Source of the DNA: Streptomyces sp. RFCAC02
Lineage (GTDB): Bacteria; Actinomycetota; Actinomycetes; Streptomycetales; Streptomycetaceae
Direction of reading: 5' to 3'
Assembly: GCF_004193175.1 (NCBI RefSeq)
Contig: NZ_SAUH01000001.1
Location: 1,033,501 to 1,097,500, forward strand
DNA: 64,000 bases
A program made the position numbers and the translations under genes. Shown here in pieces: positions 1 to 8,360 of the stretch (its first letter is position 1; every line of letters begins with the position of its first letter). The notes under the pieces are model-generated. The model saw nothing but the letters and a program-made list of their open reading frames with translations. It was not told where the DNA came from and did not search any database.

Positions 1-1004
1 TCCGCGTTGAGATAGTCGGCGCGCTGGTCGAGCGCCGCGAGGGCCGCGGCGTCGGGGACGGTGAGGAGCCCGGCGGCCACGGGCTGCCAGCCGAGTTTGT
101 GCAGGTCGAGGGTGACGCTGTCGGCCCGTTCGAGGCCGGCGAGCCGGGGCGCGAGGGCGGGGCTGAGGAGGAGCGGGCCGCCGTAGGCCGCGTCGACGTG
201 GAGCAGCACGGGCCGATGGGCGCGGTGGGCGGCGACGGTGTCGGCGATGGGGGGAAGGGGGTCGATGTCCCCCGTGTCGGTGGTCCCGGCGGTGGCCACG
301 ACCAGGACCGGGCCGCGTCCGGTGGTGGTGCCGTCTCCCTCCAGCGCGCGCCGGAGGGCGGCCGGGTCCAGGACGCCGCGCGGCGTGGGGAGGACGCGCG
401 GTGCCGGGAGGCCGAGCAGCCAGGTGGCGCGCCGGACGCTGTGGTGGGCGTTGGCTCCGCAGAGGACGGTGAGCTCCGGGCCGTGCTTCTCGCGGGCGAG
501 CAGGACGCCCAGGAGGTTGGACTCGGTGCCGCCGGTGGTGACCAGGGCGTCCGGTGCGGGGCCGGAGGGATGGACGAGACGGGCCAGTTCGCGGGTGACG
601 CGCTCCTCGACGGCGGACGCCGCCGGCGCCTGGTCCCACGAGTCCATCGACGGGTTGAGCGCGGAGGCGGCCAGGTCGGCGGCGGCCGCGACGGCGAGCG
701 GCGGGCAGTGCAGGTGGGCGGCGCAGTGGGGGTCGGCGGGGTCCGCGGCGCCCTCGGCGAGGAATCCGACGAGGACGCGCAGGGCCTCGGCGGCGCCGCT
801 GCCGTGCACGGGGAGGACGGGCCCGGCACGCTCGGCCAGCATCCCCGCGACGGCGGCCGGGCCGCCCGGCGGGAGCGGGCCGCAGCGGGCGGCGGCCCCG
901 TCCGCGAGCGCGGTGAGCACGGCGTCCACCAGTGGCCGCAGTGCGCGCGGTCCCGCGGTGCCTCCCGCGAGCAGGGTGGAGTCGGGCAGGGCGGGCGGGG
1001 CCAT
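1..1004 (-). CDS. Group II PLP-dependent decarboxylase (3' end beyond window)
   Basis: Aminotransferase-fold decarboxylase of the aromatic-L-amino-acid/diaminobutyrate/lysine decarboxylase group, which removes the alpha-carboxylate of an amino acid using pyridoxal phosphate. The PLP-ring aspartate lies in HVDAAYGG (H269, D271) and the Schiff-base lysine is K303 in DLHKLGWQP. TTGGTESNLLG near residue 155 is the usual phosphate-binding segment. The ATG at 1004 is preceded by GGAAAGAG about 8-15 nt upstream. The reading frame is open at the left edge, so the C-terminal third is missing from view. It is transcribed away from the rest of the window. The substrate cannot be read from this fragment; no siderophore genes are visible beside it, so a DesA-like role is not claimed. 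Confidence 0.85.
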   Translation of the reverse strand, partial: MAPPALPDSTLLAGGTAGPRALRPLVDAVLTALADGAAARCGPLPPGGPAAVAGMLAERAGPVLPVHGSGAAEALRVLVGFLAEGAADPADPHCAAHLHCPPLAVAAAADLAASALNPSMDSWDQAPAASAVEERVTRELARLVHPSGPAPDALVTTGGTESNLLGVLLAREKHGPELTVLCGANAHHSVRRATWLLGLPAPRVLPTPRGVLDPAALRRALEGDGTTTGRGPVLVVATAGTTDTGDIDPLPPIADTVAAHRAHRPVLLHVDAAYGGPLLLSPALAPRLAGLERADSVTLDLHKLGWQPVAAGLLTVPDAAALAALDQRADYLNA

Positions 1005-1124
1005 CGCGGGGGGCTCTTTCCGGTACGGGGATTACGCCGAACGGCGGACAACGCGATCACCGTACGCGGGCCCGCATCGGGCGGGGCGGCCGTTGCGGAG
1101 CGGTTCCCTCGAAGGAGGTACAGG

Positions 1125-1499
1125 TCAGGCGGGTGACGCGGCGATGTGCTCCTCCCGGGCGCGGAGCAGTTCCTCCCAGTGCTCCCGGGTCCAGGCGCAG
1201 ACGGCGGCCAGGGGTTCGAGGAGGCTGCGGCCGAGTGGCGTCAGGGCGTATTCGACGTGCGGAGTGCGCCCCGGGCACTCGGCGCGGGTGATCAGTCCGT
1301 CGCGCTGGAGGGCGCGCAGGGTGCGCGTGAGCGTCCTCGGCGTGACGCGGTGGAGGGGGACGCGCAGTTCGGAGAAACGGCGGGGCCCGTCCGTGAGGCA
1401 GGTGAGGACGAGAGGAGCCCACTTGTCCGCGAAGCGGAGGGGCAGCAGCCCCGAGGGGCACAGCTCGTCGAACATGTCACGCGCCAGCGGTGGCCTCAT
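1125..1499 (-). CDS. HxlR-family winged-helix transcriptional regulator
   Basis: A 124-residue single-domain protein with the HxlR layout: N-terminal Cys (DELCPSG), then FADKWAPLVLTCL and the winged helix FSELRVPLHRVTPRTLTRTL. It ends with VEYALTPLGRSLLEPL, typical of the family. HxlR proteins are dimeric DNA-binding regulators that often respond to electrophiles or redox stress through the N-terminal cysteine. The frame is open further upstream, but that extension would be encoded by the palindrome at 1508-1559. The ATG at 1499, followed by RPPLARDMF, is therefore preferred. It is divergent from the NAD(P)-binding protein gene at 1622 and probably regulates both genes. Confidence 0.85.
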   Translation of the reverse strand: MRPPLARDMFDELCPSGLLPLRFADKWAPLVLTCLTDGPRRFSELRVPLHRVTPRTLTRTLRALQRDGLITRAECPGRTPHVEYALTPLGRSLLEPLAAVCAWTREHWEELLRAREEHIAASPA

Positions 1500-1507
1500 A
1501 CCGCCCC

Positions 1508-1559
1508 ACCGTAGCGGTCCCGTCGGTATCCCCGGGGATACCGGCGGGACCGCTACGGT
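1508..1559. promoter_or_regulatory. 52-bp inverted repeat, probable HxlR operator
   Basis: The two 26-base arms are perfect complements except for one T/G pair (1523/1544). The core is GGTATCCCCGGGGATACC (1525-1542, perfect). The two ends both read ACCGTAGCGGT, itself a small inverted repeat. It sits 8 bp upstream of the HxlR start codon and about 60 bp upstream of the divergent gene, so a bound dimer or tetramer could control both promoters. Assignment to this HxlR is inferred from position. Confidence 0.75.
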
Positions 1560-1621
1560 CCTCGGCGTCCGGCCGGGGCGGAATGTCCCCGGCACCGGGG
1601 CGAGGGAGCCGGGAGGCAGTG

Positions 1622-2287
1622 GTGAGCGGGATCGTGGTGCTGGGAGCGGGCGGCAGGGCCGGGCGGCGTGCGGTGGCGGAGGCGGTGCGCCGGGGCCACG
1701 AGGTCACGGCCGTGGTGCGCGACCCCGCCCGTGCCGGGGAACTGACGGGCTCTCCGGCGCGGATCGTGGCGGGCGATGTCACGGACGCGGCGCGTGTCGC
1801 GGAGCTGGGCGCCGGGCAGGACGCGCTGATCAGCGCGGCGGCGGTGTACGGTCCCGGGACGGATCCGGCCGCCTTCTTCGACGCCTCGACCCGGGCGCTG
1901 CTCGGGGCGGTCCGCGGCGACGGCCCGTCCCGGCTGGTGGTCGTCGGGTTGTCGGCGGTGCTGCCGGACCCCGAGGGGCGACCGCTGTACCTGTCGGCTG
2001 AGCCGGGGGACGTCCGGGAGTTCTGCCGGGCGCACGGGCGGGGCCTGGAGATCCTCCGGTCGGAGGGCACGGACGTGGACTGGCTGTACGCGAGCCCTGC
2101 GGGCGACTTCGACCACGGCGGCACGCGCACCGGCCGCTACCGGGTGGCGCCGGGTGCGGAGCCCGCCGACCGGATCTCCTACCAGGACCTCGCCGTGGCC
2201 CTGCTCGACGAGGTCGAGCGGCCCCGGCACCACCGCACGCACCTGGCCGTGGCCGGCGGCACGGAGGATGCCGGGGCCGGCGGCTGA
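1622..2287 (+). CDS. NAD(P)-binding Rossmann-fold protein (NmrA/SDR-like)
   Basis: A 221-residue atypical short-chain dehydrogenase-like protein with the dinucleotide-binding segment IVVLGAGGRAGRRAV at the extreme N-terminus. It continues with RGHEVTAVVRDPAR and a GDVTDAARV segment, the pattern of NmrA-like/NAD(P)H-binding reductases. The GTG at 1622 is chosen because GGAGG at 1612-1616 lies at ideal spacing; an adjacent GTG at 1619 is the alternative. It is divergent from an HxlR regulator with a large palindrome between them, a common arrangement for stress-induced oxidoreductases. No substrate can be assigned. Confidence 0.8.
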   Translation: MSGIVVLGAGGRAGRRAVAEAVRRGHEVTAVVRDPARAGELTGSPARIVAGDVTDAARVAELGAGQDALISAAAVYGPGTDPAAFFDASTRALLGAVRGDGPSRLVVVGLSAVLPDPEGRPLYLSAEPGDVREFCRAHGRGLEILRSEGTDVDWLYASPAGDFDHGGTRTGRYRVAPGAEPADRISYQDLAVALLDEVERPRHHRTHLAVAGGTEDAGAGG

Positions 2288-2310
2288 GTCCGGCACCGGC
2301 GCCGCGTGCG

Positions 2311-4836
2311 TCAGGCTCCCGTCACCACACGCAGGGCGCGGCGCAGGTCGTCCGCCTGGTCGGCGAGGCCACGGCGCAGGGCGGGGTGGAGACCGTCGCC
2401 GGCGAGGCAGCGCTCCGTCAGGCCCACGGTCACCGCGTCCACGAAGCCGCGCGGGAACGCCGTCCTCGCGACCCCGGTGGCCAGGTAGTGCCCGCGCCGA
2501 GCGGCCAGGTCGACGGCGGCCGGGAAGTACCGTTCGACGTACGGGGCGAGCAGGTCGTGCTGCTCGGGCTGCCAGAACCCCTCGGCCGTCGCCGTGAACA
2601 GGTAGGTGGACAGCCGGTCGCCCGGCCCGAACATCGCCTCCCACGCTGCCGCCTTCGCCGCCGCGTCCGGCAGCGCGGCGCGGCAGCGCGCGGCGCCCTC
2701 CTGGCCGCTCGCGCCCGGGTCGCGGGCCAGCTCGGCGTCGATCTCGGCCGCGTCCGTCGCGCCGAGGACGGCGAGCCGGTGCAGGAGGTACCAGCGCAGC
2801 TCCGGGTCGAGGGCCGGGCCGCCGGGGACGGCGCCCGCGTCCCACCAGGAACGCAGTAGACCGGGGTGGGTTGCCGCGCCGATGGTGGTGCGGACGGCGA
2901 TGAGGCGGCGGGCACCGTCGGGGTCGTCCGCCGTCGCGTCGATCAGGTCGCCGGCGACGGCCGTCAGGTCCGCGAGCGCCTCGGCCCGCCGGCCGAGCGG
3001 CACGTACCGGTCCGCGACCTGCTGTCTGGCGAAGGCGAGGACGGCCGACAGGACGGTGTCCGACGGCTCGTCCGGCAGGTTGCGCCGGACGGCGGCGAGG
3101 TAGGCGGCCGGGGGCAGCTCGCCGTCCCGCACCATGTCACGGGCGGCGCCCCACACCACGCCGCGCGTCAGCGGGTCGGCGAGGGTGGAGACGGTCTGCC
3201 GCGCGGTCTCCCACGAGATCGGGTCCAGCCTGACCTTGGCGTAGGTGAGGTCCCCCTCGTTCAGCACGACGAGGTCGGGGCGCCGGCCGGTGAAGGTGTG
3301 GCGGGCGACGCCCTCGCCGGCCGGGAGTTCGATCTCCGCCACGGCTCCCGAGGCCCGCGGCGCGACCCGGCCCTCCGACACGGCGTCCGCGTCGTACAGG
3401 CCGACCCGCAGCCGGTGCGGTCTGCCGCCGGTGTGCGCGATGTCGAGGTGCCAGGCGCCGTCCTCGGTCACGACCGACGGCGTGAGGGTGTCGGGGCCGC
3501 TGGTGCGCAGCCACGCGTCGGCCCAGGCGGGGACGGGCCGGCCGGAGGCGCGGGCCATGGCGTCGATGAAGTCGGCGAGCGTCGCGTTGCCGAACCGGTG
3601 GCGCGTGATGTGGTCGTTGACGCCGGCGAGGAAGTGTTCTTCCCCGAGCCAGGTGACGAGCTGCCGCAGGGCGGAGGCGCCCTTGGCGTAGGAGATGCCG
3701 TCGAAGTTGGTCCAGGCGGAGGCGGTGTCGGGCACGTCCTCGCCGCGCGGCGCGACGGGGTGGGTGGACGGCCGCTGGTCCGCCTCGTAGCCCCAGGGCT
3801 TGCGGCTCGCCGCGAACTCCGTCCACGGGGTGAAGCCGGTCGCCTCCGCGAGGACCTGGTAGCCCATGTACTCGGCGAACGACTCGTTCAGCCAGATGTC
3901 GTCCCACCAGCGGAGGGTCACCAGGTCGCCGAACCACATGTGGGCCATCTCGTGCGCGATGGTGACGCCCCGCAGCTCCCGCTGGGTCCCGGTGACGGCG
4001 GACCGGAAGACGTACTCGTCGCGGATCGTGACGAGACCGGGGTTCTCCATCGCGCCGGCGTTGAACTCGGGCACGAAAGCCTGGTTGTAGGAGTCGAACG
4101 GGTAGGGCTCGTCGAACAGTTCGCCGAAGCGGTCGAAGCAGCGCCGGGTGATGTCGAAGATCTCGTCGGCGTCCTTGTCGAGGTGCTCCGCGAGGGACCG
4201 GCGCACGTGGATGCCGAACGGGAGGCCGGCGTGCTCCGTGCGCACCGAGTGGTACGGCCCCGCCGCGACGGCCATGAGGTAGGTGCTGATGGGCGGCGTC
4301 GTCGCGCAGCGCCAGCGGCCCGGCTCGCCCGCGACGCGGGTGGCGACGCCGTTGCCGAGCACGGTCCATCCCTCCGGGGCGGTGACGGTGACGTCGAAGA
4401 CGGCCTTGAGGTCGGGCTGGTCGAAGGAGGCGAAGACCTTGGTGCCCTCGGTCATGCAGCACATGCTGTAGAGGTACGTCAGGCCGTCCGCCGGGTCGGT
4501 GAACCGGTGCATGCCCTCGCCCGTGTGCGAGTACCGCATGGTCGCGCGAACGCGCAGCTCGTGCTCGCCCGCCGTGAGGCCGGTCAGCGGCAGGCGGCCG
4601 TCGGCGAGGACGGCGGGATCGAGGGCGCTGCCGTCGAGCTCGGCGGCGTGCAGCGTCACGGGGTGCAGCTCGGCGAAGGTGTCGCCGGGCCGCCGCGCGG
4701 TGAAGCGGATGACCGTCTCGGAGGCGAACGTCTCGTCGCCGCCGGTGAAGTCGAGGTCGACGGCGTAGCCGTGGACGTCGATGAGCTGGGCGCGCGCGGC
4801 GGCTTCGGCACGGGTGAGTGGGACCATGCGGATCAT
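2311..4836 (-). CDS. pepN: Aminopeptidase N (M1 family)
   Basis: An 841-residue cytosolic zinc metallopeptidase that removes N-terminal residues from peptides. The exopeptidase signature GAMEN is at residues 261-265. The zinc site is H295-E-M-A-H299 with the third ligand E318 (WLNESFAEY), as in all M1 enzymes. The long helical C-terminal domain (about residues 530-841) is present and the length matches actinobacterial PepN. The first ATG (4836) and a second in-frame ATG (4827) both precede VPLTRAEAAARAQL; neither has a strong Shine-Dalgarno, so the exact start is uncertain by three codons. It converges on the Rossmann-protein gene with only 23 bp between the stops. Confidence 0.95.
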   Translation of the reverse strand: MIRMVPLTRAEAAARAQLIDVHGYAVDLDFTGGDETFASETVIRFTARRPGDTFAELHPVTLHAAELDGSALDPAVLADGRLPLTGLTAGEHELRVRATMRYSHTGEGMHRFTDPADGLTYLYSMCCMTEGTKVFASFDQPDLKAVFDVTVTAPEGWTVLGNGVATRVAGEPGRWRCATTPPISTYLMAVAAGPYHSVRTEHAGLPFGIHVRRSLAEHLDKDADEIFDITRRCFDRFGELFDEPYPFDSYNQAFVPEFNAGAMENPGLVTIRDEYVFRSAVTGTQRELRGVTIAHEMAHMWFGDLVTLRWWDDIWLNESFAEYMGYQVLAEATGFTPWTEFAASRKPWGYEADQRPSTHPVAPRGEDVPDTASAWTNFDGISYAKGASALRQLVTWLGEEHFLAGVNDHITRHRFGNATLADFIDAMARASGRPVPAWADAWLRTSGPDTLTPSVVTEDGAWHLDIAHTGGRPHRLRVGLYDADAVSEGRVAPRASGAVAEIELPAGEGVARHTFTGRRPDLVVLNEGDLTYAKVRLDPISWETARQTVSTLADPLTRGVVWGAARDMVRDGELPPAAYLAAVRRNLPDEPSDTVLSAVLAFARQQVADRYVPLGRRAEALADLTAVAGDLIDATADDPDGARRLIAVRTTIGAATHPGLLRSWWDAGAVPGGPALDPELRWYLLHRLAVLGATDAAEIDAELARDPGASGQEGAARCRAALPDAAAKAAAWEAMFGPGDRLSTYLFTATAEGFWQPEQHDLLAPYVERYFPAAVDLAARRGHYLATGVARTAFPRGFVDAVTVGLTERCLAGDGLHPALRRGLADQADDLRRALRVVTGA

Positions 4837-4875
4837 GCTGCCGCACGCCCCGTCCCGTCCGCAGCAGCGATTCGG

Positions 4876-5391
4876 TCACCAGGTCCGGTCGGGGTCCTCG
4901 GCGTAGCGGGCGATGGCGCGGCGGTACGCCGTGATACCGGGGTCGGCGCTGGTCTCGGCGAGGAGGGTGAGCAGGAGTCCGGTGGCCTCGGTGTGCCGGC
5001 CGGTGCTGTGGAGGGCGAGGGCGAGGAAGGTGCGCAGCGCGCCGTGGTCCGGGTACGCGGCGACGCCGGCGCGCAGGGTGGCCACGGCGTCGTCGTGGCG
5101 TCCGACGACCCGGTAGGTGCTGCCGAGACCGACGAGGGCGCCCTGGCGTTCGGCGTCGGTGAGCCCCTCGCCGGCGAGGGCGCGCTCGTAGTGGGGGACG
5201 GCCTCGCGCTCCAGGCCGAGGGCGTCGTGGACCCAGGCCGTCTGATAGGCGACCGTCGCGTCGTCCGGGTGGTCGGCGCGGAGGGCGAGGAGCAGGGTGC
5301 GCGCCTCCTCGTGTCGGCCGTCCTCACGTGCCCGTACGGCGCGTTCGAGCCGCTCGCCGAGGTCGTCCGCCTGGTCCCGGTGTCCGGTCAT
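4876..5391 (-). CDS. Tetratricopeptide-repeat protein
   Basis: About 171 residues built of TPR-like helix pairs: LGERLERAVRAREDGRHEEA, VAYQTAWVHDALGLEREAV, ALVGLGSTYRVVGRHDDAV and LRTFLALALHSTGRHTEA. There is no signal peptide or membrane segment, so it is probably a cytosolic scaffold protein. The start is set at the ATG of MTGHRDQADD (5391). An ATG nine bases upstream (5400) would add MRR, and the frame is open further still, but the proline/glycine-rich extension looks non-coding. It lies upstream of pepN on the same strand with a 40-bp gap, so cotranscription is possible. Function unknown. Confidence 0.8.
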   Translation of the reverse strand: MTGHRDQADDLGERLERAVRAREDGRHEEARTLLLALRADHPDDATVAYQTAWVHDALGLEREAVPHYERALAGEGLTDAERQGALVGLGSTYRVVGRHDDAVATLRAGVAAYPDHGALRTFLALALHSTGRHTEATGLLLTLLAETSADPGITAYRRAIARYAEDPDRTW

Positions 5392-5411
5392 GCGGCGCAT
5401 CGTCGCACGGT

Positions 5412-5447
5412 GGCCGGTGCCGCCCCGGGGCGGGGGCGGCACCGGCC
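5412..5447 (-). terminator. Hairpin terminator of the MFS gene
   Basis: Perfect 15-bp stem (5412-5426 with 5433-5447) and a 6-base loop, just downstream of the MFS stop at 5450 and before the TPR gene. There is no U-tract, as is usual in streptomycetes. Confidence 0.7.
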
Positions 5448-5449
5448 GG

Positions 5450-6691
5450 TCAGGTGAGGGCGTCCCGCCGGGCCGCGACGACGGTGCCGCCGCCGGCGAC
5501 CGCGAGCGCGCCGAGGACGGCGGCGAAGACGGTGGCCCCGGTGGCGAGTCCCGCGGCGTCGCTGAGGTAGCCGGCGGACACGGGCAGGACGGCGGCGAGC
5601 AGGTAACCGCCGGTGTTCAGCGCGGCGTTCGCCTCGGCGGCGCGGTCCGGCGGGACGGCGGAGCCCAGCAGCGTGAGTCCGCCGAGCTGTCCGAGTCCCT
5701 GTCCCGCGCCGGCGAGGACGGCGGTGGCGATCAGCGCGGCGGCGGACGCCGTGTGCGCCGCGGTGACGAGGGCCGCCATGCTCCCGGTGGTCGCGAGCGC
5801 GCCGGCGAGCAGGAGGGCGCGCCGCCCGAGCCGCCGGGCCGCGAACTGCGCCCCGGTCGCCGTGGCGAACATGAGGAAGGCCATCGCCCCGGCGACGGTC
5901 CGGTCGGTCGTGCCGAGCAGCCCGGCGAGCAGGGAGGGGCCGAGCGAGAGGACGAACGAGGTCGCCGTGATGCCCGGCGCGAAGACGGCGACGCCGAGGA
6001 CGAGGCGGATCCGGTGCTCCCGGGGGACGGCGGGGAGGCGTATCCACGGCCCGTGCGCGGTGCGCGCGGGCCGCCGCGCCGGGAGCCGCAGGACCACGGC
6101 GGCCGCGCTCAGCAGCAGGACGGCCTCCACGGCGAAGACGGTCACGGTCGGCCCGGGCAGCGTCTCGGACAGGACGGCGGCGAGAAAGGGGCCGAGGCCC
6201 GCCCCGAAGACCATCGCGCACGACGCGAGCAGCGCCGCCGTGCGCCGCCGCCCCGGCCCCGCGACGTCCGCCACGGCCGCCATGCCCGCGGAGACGACGG
6301 CGCCGACCGCCACCCCGGTGAACAGGCGGGCGATCACGAGCGCGGCGACCGACGTCGCCGTGGCGAAGACGGCGCAGGCCGCCAGCGCGAGTGCCAGGGC
6401 GGGCAGCAGGACCGGCCGGCGTCCGAGGCGGTCCGACAGGACACCGCTGACCAGCAGCGATCCGAGGAGTCCGACGATGTAGAAGGCGAAGACGACGGTG
6501 AGGGTCCCCTTCGAGAAGCCGATGTCCCGCTGCCAGAGGACGTACAGCGGGGTGGCGGCGTTCGACAGCACGAAGACGGCGGCCACGGGCCAGGCGGCGA
6601 GCCAGATGCGGGCGGTGGCCGCGGGCGGCGGGGACGGCGGTGGTGTCGACGCGGTCACCGCTTCGGGTGGTGCGTTCCGGGTCCGGGGCAC
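5450..6691 (-). CDS. MFS transporter, drug-efflux type
   Basis: A 413-residue, 12-helix major facilitator. The first helix ends with SNAATPLYVLWQRDIGFSKGTL, followed by the loop-2 signature LSDRLGRRPVLLPALAL. Further hydrophobic segments and a cytosolic central loop (RLPARRPARTAHGPW) follow. The GTG at 6691 (PRTRNAPPEAV) is selected because GGAGAT lies 8 nt upstream; reading further upstream would run through the divergent promoter. It is probably a proton-driven exporter. The gene is divergent from an ArsR-type regulator with repeated CGTACA/TGTACG half-sites between them, which suggests substrate-induced export. The substrate is unknown. Confidence 0.85.
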   Translation of the reverse strand: MPRTRNAPPEAVTASTPPPSPPPAATARIWLAAWPVAAVFVLSNAATPLYVLWQRDIGFSKGTLTVVFAFYIVGLLGSLLVSGVLSDRLGRRPVLLPALALALAACAVFATATSVAALVIARLFTGVAVGAVVSAGMAAVADVAGPGRRRTAALLASCAMVFGAGLGPFLAAVLSETLPGPTVTVFAVEAVLLLSAAAVVLRLPARRPARTAHGPWIRLPAVPREHRIRLVLGVAVFAPGITATSFVLSLGPSLLAGLLGTTDRTVAGAMAFLMFATATGAQFAARRLGRRALLLAGALATTGSMAALVTAAHTASAAALIATAVLAGAGQGLGQLGGLTLLGSAVPPDRAAEANAALNTGGYLLAAVLPVSAGYLSDAAGLATGATVFAAVLGALAVAGGGTVVAARRDALT

Positions 6692-6747
6692 GGCTGATCT
6701 CCGTTCAGTTCGAGTCCGGCGTCGGGGTCCGGCAGTACGAATCGAGT

Positions 6748-6782
6748 CGTACAAGCATGCACTGTACGATGGAATACGTACA
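6748..6782. promoter_or_regulatory. Three alternating half-sites, probable ArsR-type operator
   Basis: CGTACA (6748-6753), TGTACG (6763-6768) and CGTACA (6777-6782) form two overlapping inverted repeats with 9- and 8-bp spacers. They lie in the 120-bp gap between the MFS gene and the regulator at 6812. The regulator is the obvious candidate to bind here and control both directions. Confidence 0.65.
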
Positions 6783-6811
6783 GCCCGTTCCCCGGACCCG
6801 AGGAGTGCCCC

Positions 6812-7168
6812 TTGCGACCGATCACGCTGCCGGAGCCGCCGGGGCTCCCCGCTCCGCTGCCCGAGCCGGACGTCGCGGACCTGCGCCTGGAGACGGTCCT
6901 CGGCGCGCTGAGCGACCCGCTCCGGCTGGGAATCGTGCGCAAACTGCTGCTGGAGCGCGAGCGGTTCGACCACCCCTGCGGCTGGTTCGGCATCGACCGG
7001 CCGAAGTCCTCGCTCACCCACCACTTCCGCGCCCTGCGCGACGCCGGCCTGATCCGGCAGCGCCAGTACGGTCTCGAACGGCGCAGCCACGTCCGGGTGG
7101 ACGACCTCGACGCCCGTTTCCCCGGCCTCCTCGCCCTGGTCGCCGCCTGGACCGCGCCGGAAGCGTGA
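6812..7168 (+). CDS. ArsR-type winged-helix regulator
   Basis: A 118-residue protein with LETVLGALSDPLRLGIVRKLL, then a recognition helix in KSSLTHHFRALRDAGLIRQRQ and a wing YGLERRSHVRVDDLDARFPGLL, the standard ArsR/HTH_20 arrangement. It begins at a TTG (6812) supported by GGAG about 8 nt upstream. There is no metal-binding ELCVCDL motif, so it is more likely an organic-ligand sensor than a metal sensor. It probably represses the divergent MFS exporter and itself. Confidence 0.82.
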   Translation: MRPITLPEPPGLPAPLPEPDVADLRLETVLGALSDPLRLGIVRKLLLERERFDHPCGWFGIDRPKSSLTHHFRALRDAGLIRQRQYGLERRSHVRVDDLDARFPGLLALVAAWTAPEA

Positions 7169-7190
7169 CCACGCGCGCCGGCGCGCCCCC

Positions 7191-8309
7191 TCAGCCGGAC
7201 TCGTCCTCCCCGCTCTCCGCCAGCCGCAGCGCCTCCTCGACCAGCGCGTCCACGATCCGGTGCTCCGGTACGGTCGCCACCACCCGGCCCTTCACGAAGA
7301 TCTGCCCCTTGCCGTTCCCGGACGCGACGCCGATGTCCGCCTCCCGCGCCTCCCCCGGACCGTTGACGACGCACCCCATGACGGCGACCCGGAGCGGGTA
7401 CGGGAAGTCCTCCAGCGCCGCCGTGACGCGGTCGGTGAGCGAGTAGACGTCCACCTGCGCCCGCCCGCAGGAGGGGCAGGAGACGATCTCCAGCCTGCGG
7501 GTCCGCAGACCCAGCGACTCCAGGATGCCGATGCCGACCTTGACCTCCTCGACGGGCGGCGCCGACAGCGACACCCGGATCGTGTCCCCGATCCCGTCGC
7601 CGAGCAGTTGCCCGAAGGCGACGGCCGACTTGATGGTCCCCTGCATCAGCGGCCCGGCCTCGGTGACGCCGAGGTGCAGCGGGTAGTCGCAGGCGGCGGC
7701 GAGGCGGCGGTAGGCGGCGACGACCGTGACCGGGTCGTGGTGCTTGACGCTGATCTTGATGTCGGTGAAGCCGTGCTCCTCGAACAGCGAGCACTCCCAC
7801 AGCGCCGACTCCACCAGGGCCTCCGGTGTCGCACTGCCGTGCCGGGCCAGCAGCCGCGGGTCGAGCGAGCCCGCGTTGACCCCGATCCGGATGGGCACCC
7901 CGGCGCCGGCGGCGGCGCGCGCGATGTCGCGGACCTTGTCGTCGAACCGCCGGATGTTGCCCGGGTTGACGCGGACGGCGGCGCAGCCGGCGTCGATGGC
8001 GGCGAAGACGTACTTCGGCTGGAAGTGGATGTCGGCGACGACCGGGACGGCGGACTTCGCCGCGATCGCGGGCAGCGCGGCCGCGTCGTCCTGCGACGGC
8101 ACGGCGACCCGTACGATCTGGCATCCCGCGGCGGTCAGTTCGGCGATCTGCTGGAGGGTGGCGTTCACATCGGCGGTGACGGTCGTGGTCATCGACTGCA
8201 CGCTCACCGGCGCGTCGCCGCCCACCGGCACGCTGCCGACCCTGAGCTGACGGCTGACACGGCGGCGGGGCGCGGGAGCGGGGGGCATACCGAGGTCGGT
8301 GGGAGGCAT
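7191..8309 (-). CDS. ispG: 4-hydroxy-3-methylbut-2-enyl diphosphate synthase (IspG/GcpE)
   Basis: A 372-residue enzyme of the methylerythritol phosphate pathway. It converts MEcPP to HMBPP with a [4Fe-4S] cluster and is cytosolic. N-terminal signature [17 protein letters not shown] barrel with VRVNPGNIR and GVNAGSLD; C-terminal cluster cysteines in IVSCPSCGR and [10 protein letters not shown]. Full length. It lies 51 bp downstream of the terpene synthase on the same strand and so is probably cotranscribed with it. Streptomycetes often carry an extra ispG in terpenoid clusters to raise precursor supply. That this is a second copy is inferred from context; the housekeeping copy is not in the window. 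Confidence 0.93.
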   Translation of the reverse strand: MPPTDLGMPPAPAPRRRVSRQLRVGSVPVGGDAPVSVQSMTTTVTADVNATLQQIAELTAAGCQIVRVAVPSQDDAAALPAIAAKSAVPVVADIHFQPKYVFAAIDAGCAAVRVNPGNIRRFDDKVRDIARAAAGAGVPIRIGVNAGSLDPRLLARHGSATPEALVESALWECSLFEEHGFTDIKISVKHHDPVTVVAAYRRLAAACDYPLHLGVTEAGPLMQGTIKSAVAFGQLLGDGIGDTIRVSLSAPPVEEVKVGIGILESLGLRTRRLEIVSCPSCGRAQVDVYSLTDRVTAALEDFPYPLRVAVMGCVVNGPGEAREADIGVASGNGKGQIFVKGRVVATVPEHRIVDALVEEALRLAESGEDESG

Positions 8310-8360
8310 CTCAGCTCCGGAGGTCGGCGTGGAACGGGCCGGGCCGTGCCCGGTACGGCG

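Noticed and set aside
2866..5457. Open frame of about 860 codons antisense to pepN
   Set aside because: Same GC artefact; the conserved M1 protease lies on the other strand.
7173..7186. 14-bp GC palindrome between convergent ArsR and ispG genes
   Set aside because: No loop and pure alternating GC; expected by chance at this composition, so not called a terminator.
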